Positions 1-14,248 of a stretch of DNA of 64,000 bases are shown here, piece by piece; within the stretch, counting starts at the first letter, position 1, and every line of letters starts with the position of its first letter. The translations under genes and the position numbers were made by a program. Origin of the DNA: Ascaris suum (Eukaryota; Nematoda; Chromadorea; Rhabditida; Ascarididae). The notes beneath the pieces are model-generated. The model was not told the DNA's origin. It saw nothing but the letters and a program-made list of their open reading frames with translations, and did not search any database. The DNA lies in the NCBI GenBank assembly GCA_013433145.1, contig CM024184.1, forward strand, positions 6,634,137 through 6,698,136, read 5' to 3'.

Positions 1-1227
1 TTCAAGGTTAATCTACATACCAATGTATTATTTAGTAGACTGTAAGAGTTTAAATGATTTCTCATATTTTGAGAAATTCTAATGAACAATTTATGACAAC
101 ATTTGATCGGTAAATTTCCACATTTTACTGAAGAGTTAATATTTTTCAAGCAATATAAAAATCTAGTATTGTGGCATTTATTACACTTCGATCGTTGAAA
201 CGATGAGAGAGAGAAAATAAAGAATAGCTATCAAAAACGATTAGAAGCCTATCAAAGAAATAAGAACGTTGATTAGTTTCGTCAAATTTTTTCAGCATCA
301 ATCGATTTGTCTAATGCGGCTTAATTAGATCAACTAAAAGTTCACCTATATATTTTCTTTTATTCAGCTATTTTTATATATTTTGATGATCTTGAAAAGA
401 ATTCAGTCCCTTCATTATCACCGATAATCGAATGCATTCTGTCGTCAAGTTGTCGATATATTTTATAACGAATCAAGTGCATACTACATAACAATAGAGA
501 TATTCCATCAGACGTTTCATTGACTCATAAAGTAGACAATATTCCTAAGAAACAATGAGTATGAATGATTACGACAGATTCCTATTAACATCAAACAGTG
601 ACAACTTAAAAGAACTTCATTACGAACAACTTCCGATGTTCATATCATCAGGGATGGTGTTTTGCCTTCTCACTATCCAATCGTTGATAGGAATTGGAAA
701 AGCACAGCAGGTTGATTATGGGTCACTTATTCGATAGAAATTTGCATAAAAACAACTGTAATAGAAGCAAGTAGTACTGATGTTGCATAAATGGCAATAT
801 AAAATATTTCAGGACGGAAAGAAAAACACCGCGATAATAATGTACGACAACCGTATCTATGCTGGAATTGACATCAATTCAATTTGCACAAGAAAGATTT
901 AATTCTCAGCGAGAGAAGCACAAAAAAATAGTGATAATGCCAATAACGAGATACAGTCGACGCTGAGGGCCGGGATGGACGGGGGGGGGGGGGGAACGGG
1001 AATGGCAGGAAGGTGATAGAAACATGGGGTTCACTGATATCCTCGTCTATTTCAAAACGAAGACCGCACACCTATATCCTTCACTCCTCCCTTCAGCAAT
1101 TTTTATGACCTCAATTACATCCTTCCTCAGCGTCGACTTCCTATACTTTAACGAACAACGCTACTATCATCTCTACCTGATAAGCAACAATCGACAAACT
1201 TAAAATCAACCTCACAAGACAAACTTA
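1..1227. other. Non-coding stretch downstream of cytochrome b5
   Basis: No gene recognised. The stretch should contain the 3' UTR of the minus-strand cytochrome b5 gene, whose stop codon is at 1228-1230, but I see no convincing AATAAA on the minus strand close to the stop. A run of 14 G lies at 981-994. A 60-codon open frame at 555-737 (plus) has no recognisable domain and no splice context; I treat it as chance. Confidence 0.5.
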
Positions 1228-3108
1228 TCATGAAAAGATCGCCTTGGCACCCCTGTAACCGGCATAGACAATAAGAGAAATGACTGCTGGAATGAGGAAA
1301 TTGCTCCAGGTAGGACTGAAAATAATATCCGACCAGGTGACTTTCTCAGACTTGATTGAGCGATCATCGCTAGTTGCCTTGGAGGCTATTTTGTCTTTGT
1401 CCACTCTTCCTATCAAATATTGAGCCGTCATTTCCTTCGCATCGTTCGAATGACCAACATCATAGAAACTGGCCGTTGCATCACGTCCAGCTTGCTCTAG
1501 TATCACTTCTTCACCACCTGGATGCTCATCGAGGAACTTTGTTACGTCATAAACCTGCAGACCACATTACACAAACGTGTGCAACAGACATCTTCAAATG
1601 CAAGATGGAGATTCATTTTATTTTCAAATTGCATGTCGGAAAATGGAATCTCGTTTCACTAACGTTCACACTCGGCTCACTTGAGCAACCCATTTTACAA
1701 TCACTAACAGACAACAAACAGCGAAGAACAGTTGCCCTCTCATAATAATCTATACAAGAAAGATTCATTTCTTTTTTGTGCGATTCGACTCGAATGACAA
1801 ACAAATCTGACCAACTGCGAAATTTGTGCAAATTTTTTAGCTTTCAGATGATCATAAGTTTATTTTGAAATCGACAGATCAATTTAAATATGGCACTGAA
1901 AGGCCATCTTCAAAGTCCATCACACATACCCCAAATTTCGTCATTCCAATTTCAATGATCCAGAATTGCAACTACGACACATAATCGAGAACTCTTTTTA
2001 TATGCAAATAAGCATAGCGATATTGCCTTCATAAAGCGCTTTATTTATTTATTTAATTGTTTAGTTTATATAAAACTCTGATGTGGACTTTATGACTGAT
2101 TACTTACTTTACTGATTTTAATTGTAAATTGTAAAAAAATGCAAAAAAATTACAAATTTATTTCAACTTTTCATAAATTTCTAGTGCAAAAATTTTCAAG
2201 TCTTTAACGTGGTCACCTTTCGTTTAAATATAAATATAATTCGTAGTAACAATACTGGACTATACTTAACAGCCCATACTTAAAAGGCGTCAATTAAATA
2301 TTTCAAGCAACGTTCAGCCTTATGCTTGAATATAATAACGAGGTCAAAGTACTGCAACCATTTTAAATTCTTACATACAAACCGGATAGCAGAAAACTCT
2401 CTTTTCTAGAAGACATGCCGGCGGCAGAATATACTAAACTACGGGTGCATTATTTTGAACTTTCTTTATTTCCTCAATAACCTGCGATGATGATCAATCG
2501 AGTGCGCGAGACGAAAAACGCGTATCGTTTCAGTTCTTCTGATACATTCCTCGATTCGACACGTGTAAAATGAACAGCCCACTCAGAAGAAATCTATGCA
2601 AACTTTTTCCCAACTTTATACGTATAGAGCTCACTTTGAAGCCGATGAATCAGTATGTAAGATAACAGAGAACGTCATCCTACAGTGAAACATTATATCC
2701 ACTAAACCTCATACACATATCTTCAGTCGTCTCCAACTTCGACAGACAGAAAGACAAACAAACAGACACAAAAAACATGCAGTCATTATACACTCTCAAA
2801 TGCAATTTTGCAAGACAGCACGAAACGATAGCAATTAATAACCACAATGACAACAGTGACATCGAATAATTATAAGAGAAGGTGATGAATATAAAAAAGA
2901 GAATATCGAGTACAACTTAACTCATAAACGAATATGCTCATTAACTATAAATGTGGGCTATTGTTTTGGTAATTATCTTAAAGCAAAGTGGAATCACAAA
3001 TAAGAAATAAATGCAAACCTTATCATTGATAATTATCCAAGTTGAGGCGGCACTATTATGTTGCTCGATTTCGTCAATTGTCAACGTTTTTAAATCCCCT
3101 TCGGCCAT
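1228..3108 (-). CDS. CYB5: Cytochrome b5, C-terminal tail-anchored, two exons
   Basis: Small haem protein that passes single electrons to desaturases, P450s and other oxidases on the ER or outer mitochondrial membrane. Exon 1 is 3019-3108 (30 codons from ATG, ending in a phase-0 donor GTTTGC). Exon 2 is 1228-1554, after a CTGCAG acceptor. The product is 138 residues, matching the usual 130-150. Both haem-ligand histidines are present: His41 in the HPGG motif and His65 in VGHS. The N-terminal fold begins [13 protein letters not shown] and continues STW. Residues 115-130 ([15 protein letters not shown]) form a single hydrophobic helix followed by a short basic tail, which is the tail anchor. 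The start gives the family's normal N-terminus, and an AG (AACAACAG) lies 13 nt before it. The single intron is 1464 bp and holds no recognised gene. Family assignment is firm; whether this is the ER or the mitochondrial form cannot be told. Confidence 0.94.
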
Positions 3109-4331
3109 CTTTACCGATCCTGTTGTTCTTAATTAAAAAAAGTATACGACGACATTGAAAAAAAAAAAACAAGTACACAAACGTATCATCAACGTATCAT
3201 ATCAATACAAATATCCCATCAAACAAAATCAACAAATATTTAAAAAAACAAAGAAATAAATCAATAATCCAGCATAATAGTCATAGCTAAATATTCTTTA
3301 TTTCTTCATCACTTATATTCCTCAAATTTACTACCGCCATAATACTATATGCTTTAGCGTGATTGGTGCTCAGAACTAGTTCCACATTTTAAATATCAAC
3401 CTCATTACCATCATTTCGACGAGATTGCTTTTCAAGTCGACTTAACAGATGCTTAAATCAAAATAAAATATTTGCAAAACACCTTATTTAAAATTGGTAC
3501 TGATCACATTCAATCCACATTCACCTATCAATGATGCTGATATTATTGATAAAATTTTTCCCTTCGAGTGCGCAGTAAAAGTGAAGTTGCAGCTACTCGG
3601 ATTCATTGCTGCTGCATCCTGAGGTATTCACTCATCCACTATTTCCACATTTCTGCAGTGAAAGTGAACTTGAAGTCACTTAACTTCGTTCTCCATACAG
3701 AGGTTATCTTGTGATCGCCGCATGCGGATATCACGACAGTTTATTTGGGAGGATGGCACATGAAGCGGAACGAGTTGCAGCTACGGACGACGTATCGAAC
3801 GGCGTGACTGTAGCTTCCCATTTCTCTAAGACAGAAGGGGCAGGGGTGGGAGCGGAGGGGAGAGGGGGAAGGAAAGGTGGAGGTAGTCAATAGAGATAAC
3901 TACGAAAATGAGGGAAATGCTCATCTCATCATTAAAAACGTTCATAAAAGTTTTCCTAGCCATTCGATTCTCCCATAAGTTTTCACCTCTCATAACAGGT
4001 TTGCAAAACGTTAAGTGATGCTATGAATCAAAGGTAAAAAGACGGGCAGCAAATGTGAGTGCGAATAGCATGAATTTTTGGAGAGCTGCAGGTGATATTC
4101 ACCTGAGTGTCAATAAATATGCAAGCGTATAGAATGCTGCAAATTTGTTACTGCACAGTACAGGTAAACGCAAGGTGAGGTTTCTTTGAGCTTCAACCTT
4201 TACCATTTGCACAGGTTCTCTAGATAAAGGAATGCACCCCCCCCCTCCCCATCCTCCAAACCCATCCTCTTGGATGGAAGGGATCTCAACAGCATACTGC
4301 ATAAAGAATCTCCATCTACTGCTGTGTTCTG

Positions 4332-4362
<31 letters not shown>

Positions 4363-7300
4363 GAAGTCTGTAAACCGTAACAAGTGGAAATTGTAACATG
4401 ATGGGTGGCAGATACAGAGGAATCCACGGCTTGACCATGGCACTGTCACGTCGCTAGCTGGAACATGCAAAAGAAGAATTCCGTGGCCTGGACTATTCAA
4501 GAGGAGAGCCTGTGGATTGGAACATGCAAAAAAAAGAGAGAGAATCAGTGGCCACCGTCACATAACAGTGCAATCCTTGGCCCCATGTGTGCACAGACCA
4601 TCTTGCACACATCGAACCTTTGATTCGGCACTGGGAATATACTTTGATGTGCTAGCAAAAACGACTTCAGTTTTTTAAGCACAAACTTAGCACGCCACCT
4701 TCCGGACAAATGCGCCGCAGGTATCTAAGCGCTTCGCAGCCGAATGATCTTGTACTTCCATTTTCTGAGAGCGAAGCTTAGCGTTTCTTAGCTCTGTTTA
4801 AGAAGCGCCTGATATTCTCCCTGGCGGACATTTGCGCCGCTAAATAACCGCTTGCGAATAACTGCAGCTGGTACCCTGACGTCGCATATGCGGTTATTTC
4901 GATCAATGCATCAGCACGAAAGTACGCTACAGGTATTGCAACACTAAATGCGATGAACTTATAGCTCCTCCTGTGGAAAATTTTATCGTCCTTTTTCCTG
5001 GAATTTGCGGGCGAATTTTTCAGCATCCCATCCGTTCGTTCTCGAATTTATTTCTGTGCCTTTCTTGCGCAATTTGTATTGTCGAAATTCGGTTTGCAAA
5101 CCTTTGAATGTCACCTGATAGCACTTCCGGAAAGTGACGCCATTCTGCTAAGAAGTCCATCTAGTCTTTTCTCTGAAGATGGAATCAGAAGTCCGATCTT
5201 TTCCTCAGGTGACTATCGCTCTTCCAGGCTAAAGTGGCATCACACTGAAGTTCTAGAAAATATGCAATAAATGATCTGAGGCATTCGTACTGTATCCTTT
5301 CACTTTCAAAATCTAACAGCATCCATATGTAAAGTATTTCCTATCTTGACTTCAAATAGTTATGGCGCATTTGTCCGGCAAAGAAAGGATCTAATCCTTG
5401 CTTCTATGGAGTGACGGCATTGATGGCGTAAGTTAATACTTGCGGAGTGCTAAAAACGCGAGATGTCGGTGTCAGCGTGAGCATGATGAGATTATTGCAT
5501 CTGTGACGCCATAATTTTAGAATTTGCTGAAAGGTGGCCCGCATATCTAAGGTTGCCAAAGCGGAGCCAAGAATCCCACTCTTGTGTGACGAGGGTCATG
5601 GACTCTTTCCCTCTCATGGCTAAATAGCGACGGGGTCATGTCATGGCTGGGCCATGGACCTCCCCAACCTCCACGATAAAATCCTTTTGCGTTCCAGTTT
5701 ATCAAGGCAGCCGGCTTGCTTGGACTGGTCAACAATGCGAGTCCTCAGATGGAAATTCATTCTTTGGTTGCAGCTAAAACTTGCAAAGTATAACTGTGTG
5801 CGAGTCTTTAAAAGTAAACGAACAATGTAGAAAAAGTCGACTAGTAACAATTATACAAACAATAAGCCTTTCTATAGTTTAGTAGGCCAGAATGGCTCAA
5901 CTTCCCATTCAGCAGTTTCCACAGCTGTTCGTGAAAAGAAACGAGCAATGGTACCTGGACGTAAATACTGAGCACATAGGTGTGATACCGATACGAGAAA
6001 TTTGCGGGAAAGGTGCTAGACAGGAAATGAGGCTACAAATTAGCACGTAACCGATAGAAAATGAAGTAATTACAAACAAACGATCACATCAACTAAACGC
6101 TAATCGAATATCAACTATGTGCGCTGTCGTTGGCTCATCACGAAATAGTCGCTATGACAGAATTAAACCAGCACTAAGAGAAATGAAGGTTAATTGGAGG
6201 TAATCAGTGAAGGAAACAATCCCCCGTATTTGATTATTTTCGACTTAAACGGTTGCAAGGTTGAGAACAATGCTTAGAACACTTTTCTAAACCAACCACA
6301 GTAAGCTAAGAAGTAAGAAATTATTGAGGGATGATTTTTAAAATTTGTCACAGCTACGCAACAGGACAACGCGTGATGAAGTTCCATAAAGGTGATTGTG
6401 TAAACCTAAAAACGTCTCTAAAAGGCAAAAAGAATGCTTGGGTACTACAAGATGTGAGGAAGGAAGAGGGGGGGGGGGAGGGAGGGAGGGTCTCTTCCAA
6501 GACTTTTTGTAAGGTGTTGGCCGTTTCTTGAATAAATACTTCTCTCTCCTCATGCCCTGTCCTTATAGGCGTCTAATTATTGAAATGCTTTGGAATATTG
6601 TTTCGAAAAATTAGGCATCAAGACAAGGTGAATAAGGTGAACTAGGTAATGACAGGTATGTAATACTACAAACCTGATTAGGTGTCTTGCCATTAAAAGT
6701 ATACCGTTCACATTATTCCTTAATTCGTTGACTATATAGTGATTACTCAATTACCTGGTTATTAATAATTGCTGCTTAACTGCGAAAGCGGGCTTTTCTA
6801 GAAGACTGTTAAGAGGTTCATGATCTTAGAATACTGATAGAACAAAATACATCTAATGTTTTATTCGTGCCTTCAACCGCATTAAACTCAAGACACCTTT
6901 TTTCTTTTTTTGATATGCAAACGCTTTCAAAACATATGTACTCCCCCCCCCCCCCCCCCCAGCTCCCTCCCTCTTCCTCGTTCCTACCTGCTGGAATTAT
7001 TCAATCAGTCCTTATCGTTTAAAAATATTAGAATTCATAGGAGTTTTTCGCACAAAATTTGCATATGATTTTCGAGATAAAACTTATAAAGATTAGACTG
7101 AAGAGTAGAAAGTATGAGGAAAAAAAATTGAAAGAAAATGAAAAAAATTGAAAAAAAAAAAGAAAATCTTAATTTGAAATTCGTCATTAATGAATATATG
7201 GTTGATGCCATATACTTCTAGTCTTTTCTTTTATCTCTCTTTCACCTAAAATGTGTTTGAATTTATATATTTGGAATTTTTTGAATAAAATATGTGGATA

Positions 7301-10072
7301 TTAAATATTTCAATAATTTGAATATAATATTTACATTTGAATTTAACAGTACGATGTTTTTTTTTTGAATATAATTCATTGGTGACAAATAAAGGAAATT
7401 TTCCCAACGCTCTTTCCCCCCCCCCCCCCCCACCCCTCCCCCACCCATCAGAGTGGACGATTGTCCTTTATATAGCTCTTTTCAAGAAACCGCTGAAACC
7501 CGTCTCATTTAAGTCTTCCTAATCATGCTTATAGAGTCTTTTCCTATCATTAACAATTCGTTTCGATTTTTCTTTCTATAAGGCATTGTTTTATTTCATT
7601 TTGTGTTATAGAAAACAAAATTTGCATATATTATTTGCAAGTTTGTGTTATATTTACATATAATGTTGTCATAATGTTGTCAATGTTGTCGTATTATAAA
7701 ATATGCATTTCGCTTAAAATGAGAATTAAATGGTCTCATTAAATGCCCCAATTGAGTATTATTATCTTTATATAATGCGAATGTTTTATGCAACTAAAAT
7801 CATCGAATAATACATAAGAGTACTCTATAAGCTTTTCCACAATTATCATACTTTATCATATGAGTCTAAAAATTTTAATTGAAGTAAACCGTAACTTTAA
7901 TGGTCACCACCTGTTCACCTTCAAGGTGAAGTTAATAATGAAATATTCCCACGGTTTAAACCAGGAAAATGTAAAGGAATAAAATATTTCTATTAGAGAT
8001 GTAGGTATTAAAACCGATAAGTGGAAAAAAAAGGTGGAGCACTTCGAGAAGTTGGAGCTAGATGGTCTGATCTACTTTGATCACGCTATCTATGTAAGTG
8101 AACGTGAAGATTCATATCTTCTAAACGTTAAAGCTGAAGTTTCCGATGTTAAGTTCATCAACTCGATCTGTGATTCGTATCCGATCCATCGCTTCTCTTT
8201 TTTTTGATCATTTGATCAATCAATATCCATCGATTTTCGACTACACTACCTCTTGGTTCGATGGCCAGCTCAAGGGTCAAGGGTCGGCCTTAGGCCTTCG
8301 CCCCAAATTATCCCGACAGCAGGACATACCTCTAGACCATCAATGCAGGATAGCGAGGACTTGACGTAATGAAACACATCCTTCCTAGATACCTTCCTGA
8401 GTAAATGAGATGAGGGTGTTAAAAATAGCCTGAAGGTGGGAATTCGGGAATTTCCCGAAGATAAGGAAATGGATAGGGGCAACTCAAAGATAAGGAAATG
8501 GAGAGGGGCAACTCAAAGAAAACCTCAACGTAGCCAAATGTAATTAATATATACACAAATATCAGTCATAAGTCGTATCAACATGTGTGCCGACGGAAAT
8601 CACCAAGAATTCAATCAAAGAGATATGCCGAGGGAATGCCCATAGGGGTATTATAAGCTATTAAGATTGGCCGTCTGCTGCAATAATATAAGTGTAAATA
8701 TTTCTTTGCTATTCATAATCACATTCAACTAAGCGCCTAATAAAAATTCATTCAAATGAAATATTTTTCTTCGCGAATTCTTTCGAAAAAATGAAAAATT
8801 CTAAATCTATAAAAAAATATTTTTCTTTCAAGATTAAAAATAAAATAAAGGTTTCATTTATAAATCAAGGAACCAATCGTAATAAACTTATCAATTAAGA
8901 AATATCTAAGAGGTGGAAGGGCGCATATACGGGTGTATAATTTCGTTAGTAACGAAAAGTTAGAGTTAAGCTACTTTGTAGTAATCAAAACAGAAATATG
9001 AGAGATAATTGTGAACTCGAAGATTACCCTTGTATACTATAACTAATTTGAGGGCGCACTTAATATTAATAAGCGAACTTCATTCGGTTAAAATTCACTA
9101 AACAAATGTTCGGTCAACTCCGAGGTATGGACACATGTCGACAGGTAAGGATTTACTGAGTAAATATATTTATTGCTTAAAGAAACAATTTCAAAAAATG
9201 CATTGAATTAAATAAAACATTAAATGATAGGAATATCGATTATAATAGACCGGCATTGCGAGGTATAATTCACTATGCATAGAAATTAAAATATTGATTT
9301 ATATATGCAAATAAGGATGAAGTTATGCAAAAATAATATGATATCATCGAAATAAAATTATAGTGGAGATGGAGAGATCTAGAACGAATATCAGATTCAA
9401 TCACGCATTGATCTTTTACTGAGGGAATTTACCCAGAGGGTTTTTCTTTCTCTATCATTGACTAGCGTCATGACACATTTATTCATCCTGGAAGGTGATT
9501 TCTTATATCAATATCCTAGATTTTTTTTCAAAGATCTTTCCACCATTACACTATCCTTCAACCATCGATTCGTAATAATAATAATAGTAAAACGATATGT
9601 AATTTAATTATTTTTTTTCCGATTCGTTCTTCGAAGATTTCTTTTATTGAATGAAAGTATTTTACTTCTCACAATTTTATTAACGAGAAAAATATTCGTA
9701 ACAATTTTTGTGGATATTCACAATTTAATTCTATGAGACGCCCGATAAAAAAAAACACAAACAAATATTCATGTATGGCATTTAAAGGAGCAATATTAGC
9801 CGCTATAATGGCATTTATTTACTTCAGAAGCGACATATCAAAGAGCGAAACAATGCTCCCATTTTATATGCAATGATTTCGTTTAGCACAACGAAATCTT
9901 TTAATGGATCTATGCTCGATATGAGGCGATACACATGGCTTCAGTTTAATGTACCTAAACGTACAACTATAATGTATGATAAATCTTAGGTTACCTCTGT
10001 CACAAATCACCTAAGGAACAGGTTCCTAAAGATGACCCATGAATACTACATATATTATCAACAACAATGATG

Positions 10073-10107
<35 letters not shown>

Positions 10108-10905
10108 TTAAAATAAAAGATAAATATCAAAAAAGATATATATGAAACTGAAAACATTAAAGGCTAAAATATTTCTCATTAAAACAAATATATCAACTGA
10201 AAGGCTGATAATCTTACAAACGCTTATTAAATCCATTACATTATTTCAATTAAATGCGCAAATAAACAAATTATATATTTTAAATGCAATAAAAATAAAT
10301 AAATCTTAAAAGACAATATAGAAGAATACAAATAGAAACGAAAACTCGTTGAAGAATCTCTCGTTTTTCTCGGTTTCCACCTGGCCATTGAATGCAAATG
10401 ATAACTTAAAGAATACTTAATCAAAGCGCCTATCGAAGTTATTTTCAGCTATGTGACAATTGCTGAATTTTTCAATACATTTACTCAAAACAAGAAATAT
10501 TTTTGGCGCTTTTATTAATATCCCAACATGACGACAATTTCAGACGTCTGATAAGTAAGATACCACGACGAAATTGCTGACCGAATCTTACAATAAGAGT
10601 AAACGACACGACAAATGCGCCTCTGTTGAGGCGCTTATTGTTCACGCCATTCATAGAGGCGCTTCTTGCCTGTCAAGAAGTGTTGCCAGAAGGAGCTAAC
10701 TTGCTCTTGCAACATTCATCTTGCATAAATCGTAATTCCGAGTAACTTGCAGTTTCATCTCTTGTCATATGCTTTGTTTGCATAAGCATGAAAAGATGAG
10801 ACATGCGTCATTCTGCGACTTATTTCAGTAGCGGAGGAGGGAGAGGGGCAAAGGTAGAGGAAGCAGAAAAGTAGTTCAGTGGTGTTTTTTAACTGATGAA
10901 ATACT
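3109..10905. other. 7.8-kb intergenic stretch, no recognised gene
   Basis: No exon of a known family was found on either strand. Visible content: a T29 run (4334-4362); two related segments starting TGGAACATGCAAA at 4459 and 4518; C or G homopolymers at 4237-4245, 6468-6478, 6943-6960 and 7416-7431; a 29-bp tandem duplication at 8458-8515 preceded by a 17-bp palindrome at 8443-8459; an (AT)n run at 10075-10105; and a moderately GC-rich block at about 4660-5560 with three copies of a GACAxxTGCGCC-like word. Open frames of 60-130 codons here, including lysine-rich ones produced by the poly-T run at 4334, have no domain signature. A minus-strand AATAAA at 10511-10516 could serve the gene ending at 10906. 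Confidence 0.5.
8458..8515. repeat. 29-bp direct tandem duplication
   Basis: Two adjacent 29-bp units, 8458-8486 and 8487-8515, each starting AAGATAAGGAAATGGA and ending GGGGCAACTCA, differ at one base. A palindrome, TTCGGGAA-T-TTCCCGAA, abuts the array on its left (8443-8459). The near-identity means the duplication is recent. Confidence 0.85.
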
Positions 10906-13900
10906 TCAATCATCGAAACAACCATATGTTGAAAGGATACTCTTTTGTTTCTCGCTTGACATTTTTGTAAACAATTTAAGGGCAATTTTTTCTTGCTCTC
11001 GTTTCTTTCTCTCATAAGCGTCTTTAAGTTTCGCTAATAAATCTGGCGCTGAATGACGAATAATTTCATGAAGTTGACCTTCAATCTTTTCCGGATCGGA
11101 TGATGTCGATTGGCTACGATTCTGGAATAAAATAAATTAGATTAAGTTTTGACGAGATTAATAAAGTATATGCTTTCGATAATTCGATAAAAAACTATTC
11201 GCGAAAAAATTATTGCATATGAAAAATGATGATGCAAATCTCTAAATAGCGTAATTCCTCAATGGCCGACCGGTCGTAAAAATTATCGGAAAACGATATA
11301 TTTCACGGCAAAAATTTCATTTGCCAATTTCATTTTATTGTCTAATGTTTATAACTTACTCAAAAAATTCAGCACAATAGCATTGATTATTCATTGCCGC
11401 GAAAATATTCGTTGGAAAGGTATATGAATTGACCATCAATTACAAAATCTAAACTCTTGAGCGAGCTTAAAAATTCAAACAGGTATCTTCATGATGAGCG
11501 ATTATGCAAATTAACGCGTTTCAATTACGCTCTTAAATGCATTTTTGTCATTCGATGAAGCTCGAATAATTGCTGCAGTGCAAACTTACTTTCTCGTCGA
11601 AGTTCAACAGCGGAAGCGGTCTTCGCCTGAAATTGAAATTTGCATATATGCATCCGGGGATTAAATTTCAATTAAACGGCGCATGATATTTTAGCCATTT
11701 GTTTAGTGTATTGCTAACAAATAATGTACGCATAATCCGTAGCCCTAATTTCAAAGATTAAAATCACATATTTTCTTTAATGCTGCAATCACTCCAACTA
11801 AAGAAACGGTCGGATGTGCGGGCAGCATTTTTTACAATTATCATCAAATGGTATAAAAAACAAAAATTTTTAAAAGATTCTTTGAAATTTTTTTCATTGC
11901 AAAATTTCATTGCAAAAAATTCGCAAATTTTACAAAATATCATATTATTGTTGTTTAATGAATACTACACTATCGATATTATATGATAATAAATATTGAT
12001 TGCAATACAATTATGCTATATTGCAAAATATTTTGATTGCAATGCAACAATACAGGAAGCAATCTTTAAAAAAAAAAGTTAATTCACTCTATGCCAAAAG
12101 GTTTATTGACTGAAAAAAAAAAGATATCATCTTTTATGAAATTACTACATTCATTGCAGCGCAATTCATTAAACTACTCATAATTGCATTAAAATATTTG
12201 CATATAAAATAACAATAAATCTTTCAAGTTCAATTTTTCCAAAAAGAAAGTTGGAAAAGGCTGAATTGAAAAAATGCTGAAATTTTTTCTCTCAAAGTGC
12301 TTACGTATGATCATGTGGCATTCCTCCATCGGTCGTTTTTGCACTTAATATCCCACCTTTTCGAATAACACTTAATTTATGAGTACATCGAATATCTTTT
12401 TGCCAAAACTCTTTACAAACGTAATTGATTTTAATGACACCGTTACGTTCTCGTTCGTTAACTCTTCGGAATCCTTTTTCCTGAATGAATAAATCCAATG
12501 CGATCTCATCCTCGAATTCAACCGTGTAGTTATAACTGAAAAATTACGGTAGTAGTTGTTATGCTTTTTCATATGATATCATAGATTGAGCAGATGGTAT
12601 CAGGTAAATATTCTGTTTATCTACTATGCACCTATTGTTTTGTTTTGTATTTATTTGTCACGTTGGATTTTGAGTGAATCACATTAAAACACCTGCAATA
12701 TTGTTCCGTTGTTTAATGCAGTTTCACCTGTCGGTACGATTAAGGAAATCCACGTTGAAGCTTTATATCCCTCCTTTCATAATTGTATATCGCCTATATA
12801 CTAAAGTCGCTTTCTAGGCACAACAAATAATCGTAATAAATAATTCAACTCTTCTGGTTTTTGGATGCTTTGACGAACGATGAAGGTTTCCATACGCGTC
12901 AAAAATATGCTGCATTCTATAACGCCCTACAATAATACGGTTTTTTTTGGCAGTGATATATGATTTAGCTATAACTAAGGACGTGACGATTTAGTATGAT
13001 ATGGGCATAATAGAGGCGAAAAAATAAATACATATAGATTAAAATACAACTTAATTAAGAATTTAAAAAAAACTATTATATAAAAGTGAGCCTGAAATGA
13101 ACTAAAGGGATGAAAAATTTTTGTGGAAAATAAATCCTCGTTGCCGCTATCCTTATTCTTCGCGATATGAATTAGAGACGAAATATGTTAGTTCTACACC
13201 TGAAGATACCTATGTTAGGTTTGCACCTGCATATACTTATGCATAGGTGTGAAAATGATCTGCTAAGCTGTGAAGGAGACTTTACAGGTGGACAAACTTT
13301 AGAGGAATAAATCGCTACGGACAACTGAGAGTTATAAGTAAATCAATCTTTAGATGGATTGCAATTTGCATATTGCACACATTGCTTCCGCTAGTATTAA
13401 CTTCGATTTGACACAATTTAATATCACCGTAAGCAGTATGTACGAATATGCAAATTGCAATGCTTTTAGCTTTTGTGTATTCAAGGTGAAACTCTTTTTT
13501 TTTTGCAAATGGATGCAGAAAACTTAAAATTTAATTTGAGGTAAAACTTAATTTATATTGGAATATAAGCATAGGTTGAAAAGTTGAAACTAAGTTGAGA
13601 TATATATAGTAAAATATTCTGCTGTACATATTAAAAAAAACATAAATATGCTCTCAATGGCATATATAATGAAATCGAGTGCAAAAATCGGGTAAGATCT
13701 AGCTGAGTATAGTATATCTATAGCTTAACAGCATGTTGAAAGTGCAATCAGTTCAATATATTTTAAGAAGCAATTTTATAGAAAATATTATAGTCTAAGC
13801 GGATCCATTAATCTATAGGAATCGATGAGCAATAAATCAATAATACTGAAACAAATATAACCTGAAATCAATTATATGAACTAAAAATATAATTGAAAGT

Positions 13901-13935
13901 AATACTTACTGTCTGAATGGCGCATCGGGAATCAT
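10906..13935 (-). CDS. Small protein with a possible FLYWCH-like zinc motif, four exons
   Basis: Exons: 13910-13935 (ATG plus 8 codons), 12305-12535, 11590-11626 and 10906-11121. All junctions keep frame, with donors GTAAGT, GTAAGC, GTAAGT and CAG acceptors. The predicted product is 169 residues. Residues about 10-90 hold an FxxEKGFxR start, then NYVCKEFW, a second Cys nine residues on (IRCTHKL) and a closing PHDH, giving C-x9-C-x23-H-x-H. That order recalls FLYWCH/WRKY-GCM1 zinc fingers, but the second spacing is longer than usual, so this is a suggestion only. The C-terminal 71 residues are hydrophilic and probably helical (KLKDAYERKKREQEKIALKL) and end in a Cys-containing tail. An ATCACAG acceptor sits two bases before the ATG, so an upstream exon or a trans-splice site is likely. 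I do not recognise an orthologue. The splice consistency makes the gene real; the function is open. Confidence 0.62.
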
Positions 13936-14154
13936 TTCTGTGATAGAAATATGAATATGCAAATGAGATAATCCACTAAAAAGAAATAGCATATTAAATA
14001 TGAAGGAGAGAGAGCGATGAGCATCGAAGAGAGAAATATTCAACGAATTTTAATTTATATAGGAGAGTCTATGGTTTTATTTGCGAGTAAAATGTGGAAA
14101 AAAAAGGAAGCATCAAAATTAGTTCCATTATTTTGGGCGTATATTTAACGACAT

Positions 14155-14248
14155 CCTCTCTCTCTCTCCCTCCCTCTCTCTCTACCTCCACCTCCATCTC
14201 TACCTCCACCTCTACCTCTACCTCGACCTCTGTCTCTGCCTGCCTCTC
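14155..14248. repeat. Pyrimidine-rich CTACCT/CCACCT hexamer array
   Basis: A CT-rich lead (TCTCTC, CCCTCC) runs into consecutive hexamers CTACCT, CCACCT, CCATCT, CTACCT, CCACCT, CTACCT, CTACCT and CGACCT. It is a simple repeat with a strong purine/pyrimidine strand bias. Confidence 0.85.

Noticed and set aside
4099..4500. 133-codon minus-strand frame with poly-lysine
   Set aside because: Created by the T29 run and low-complexity CCCC sequence; no domain, no splice context.
8443..8459. TTCGGGAATTTCCCGAA as a heat-shock element
   Set aside because: Spacing between the central GAA and TTC is one base rather than two and no gene lies next to it; recorded only as a palindrome.
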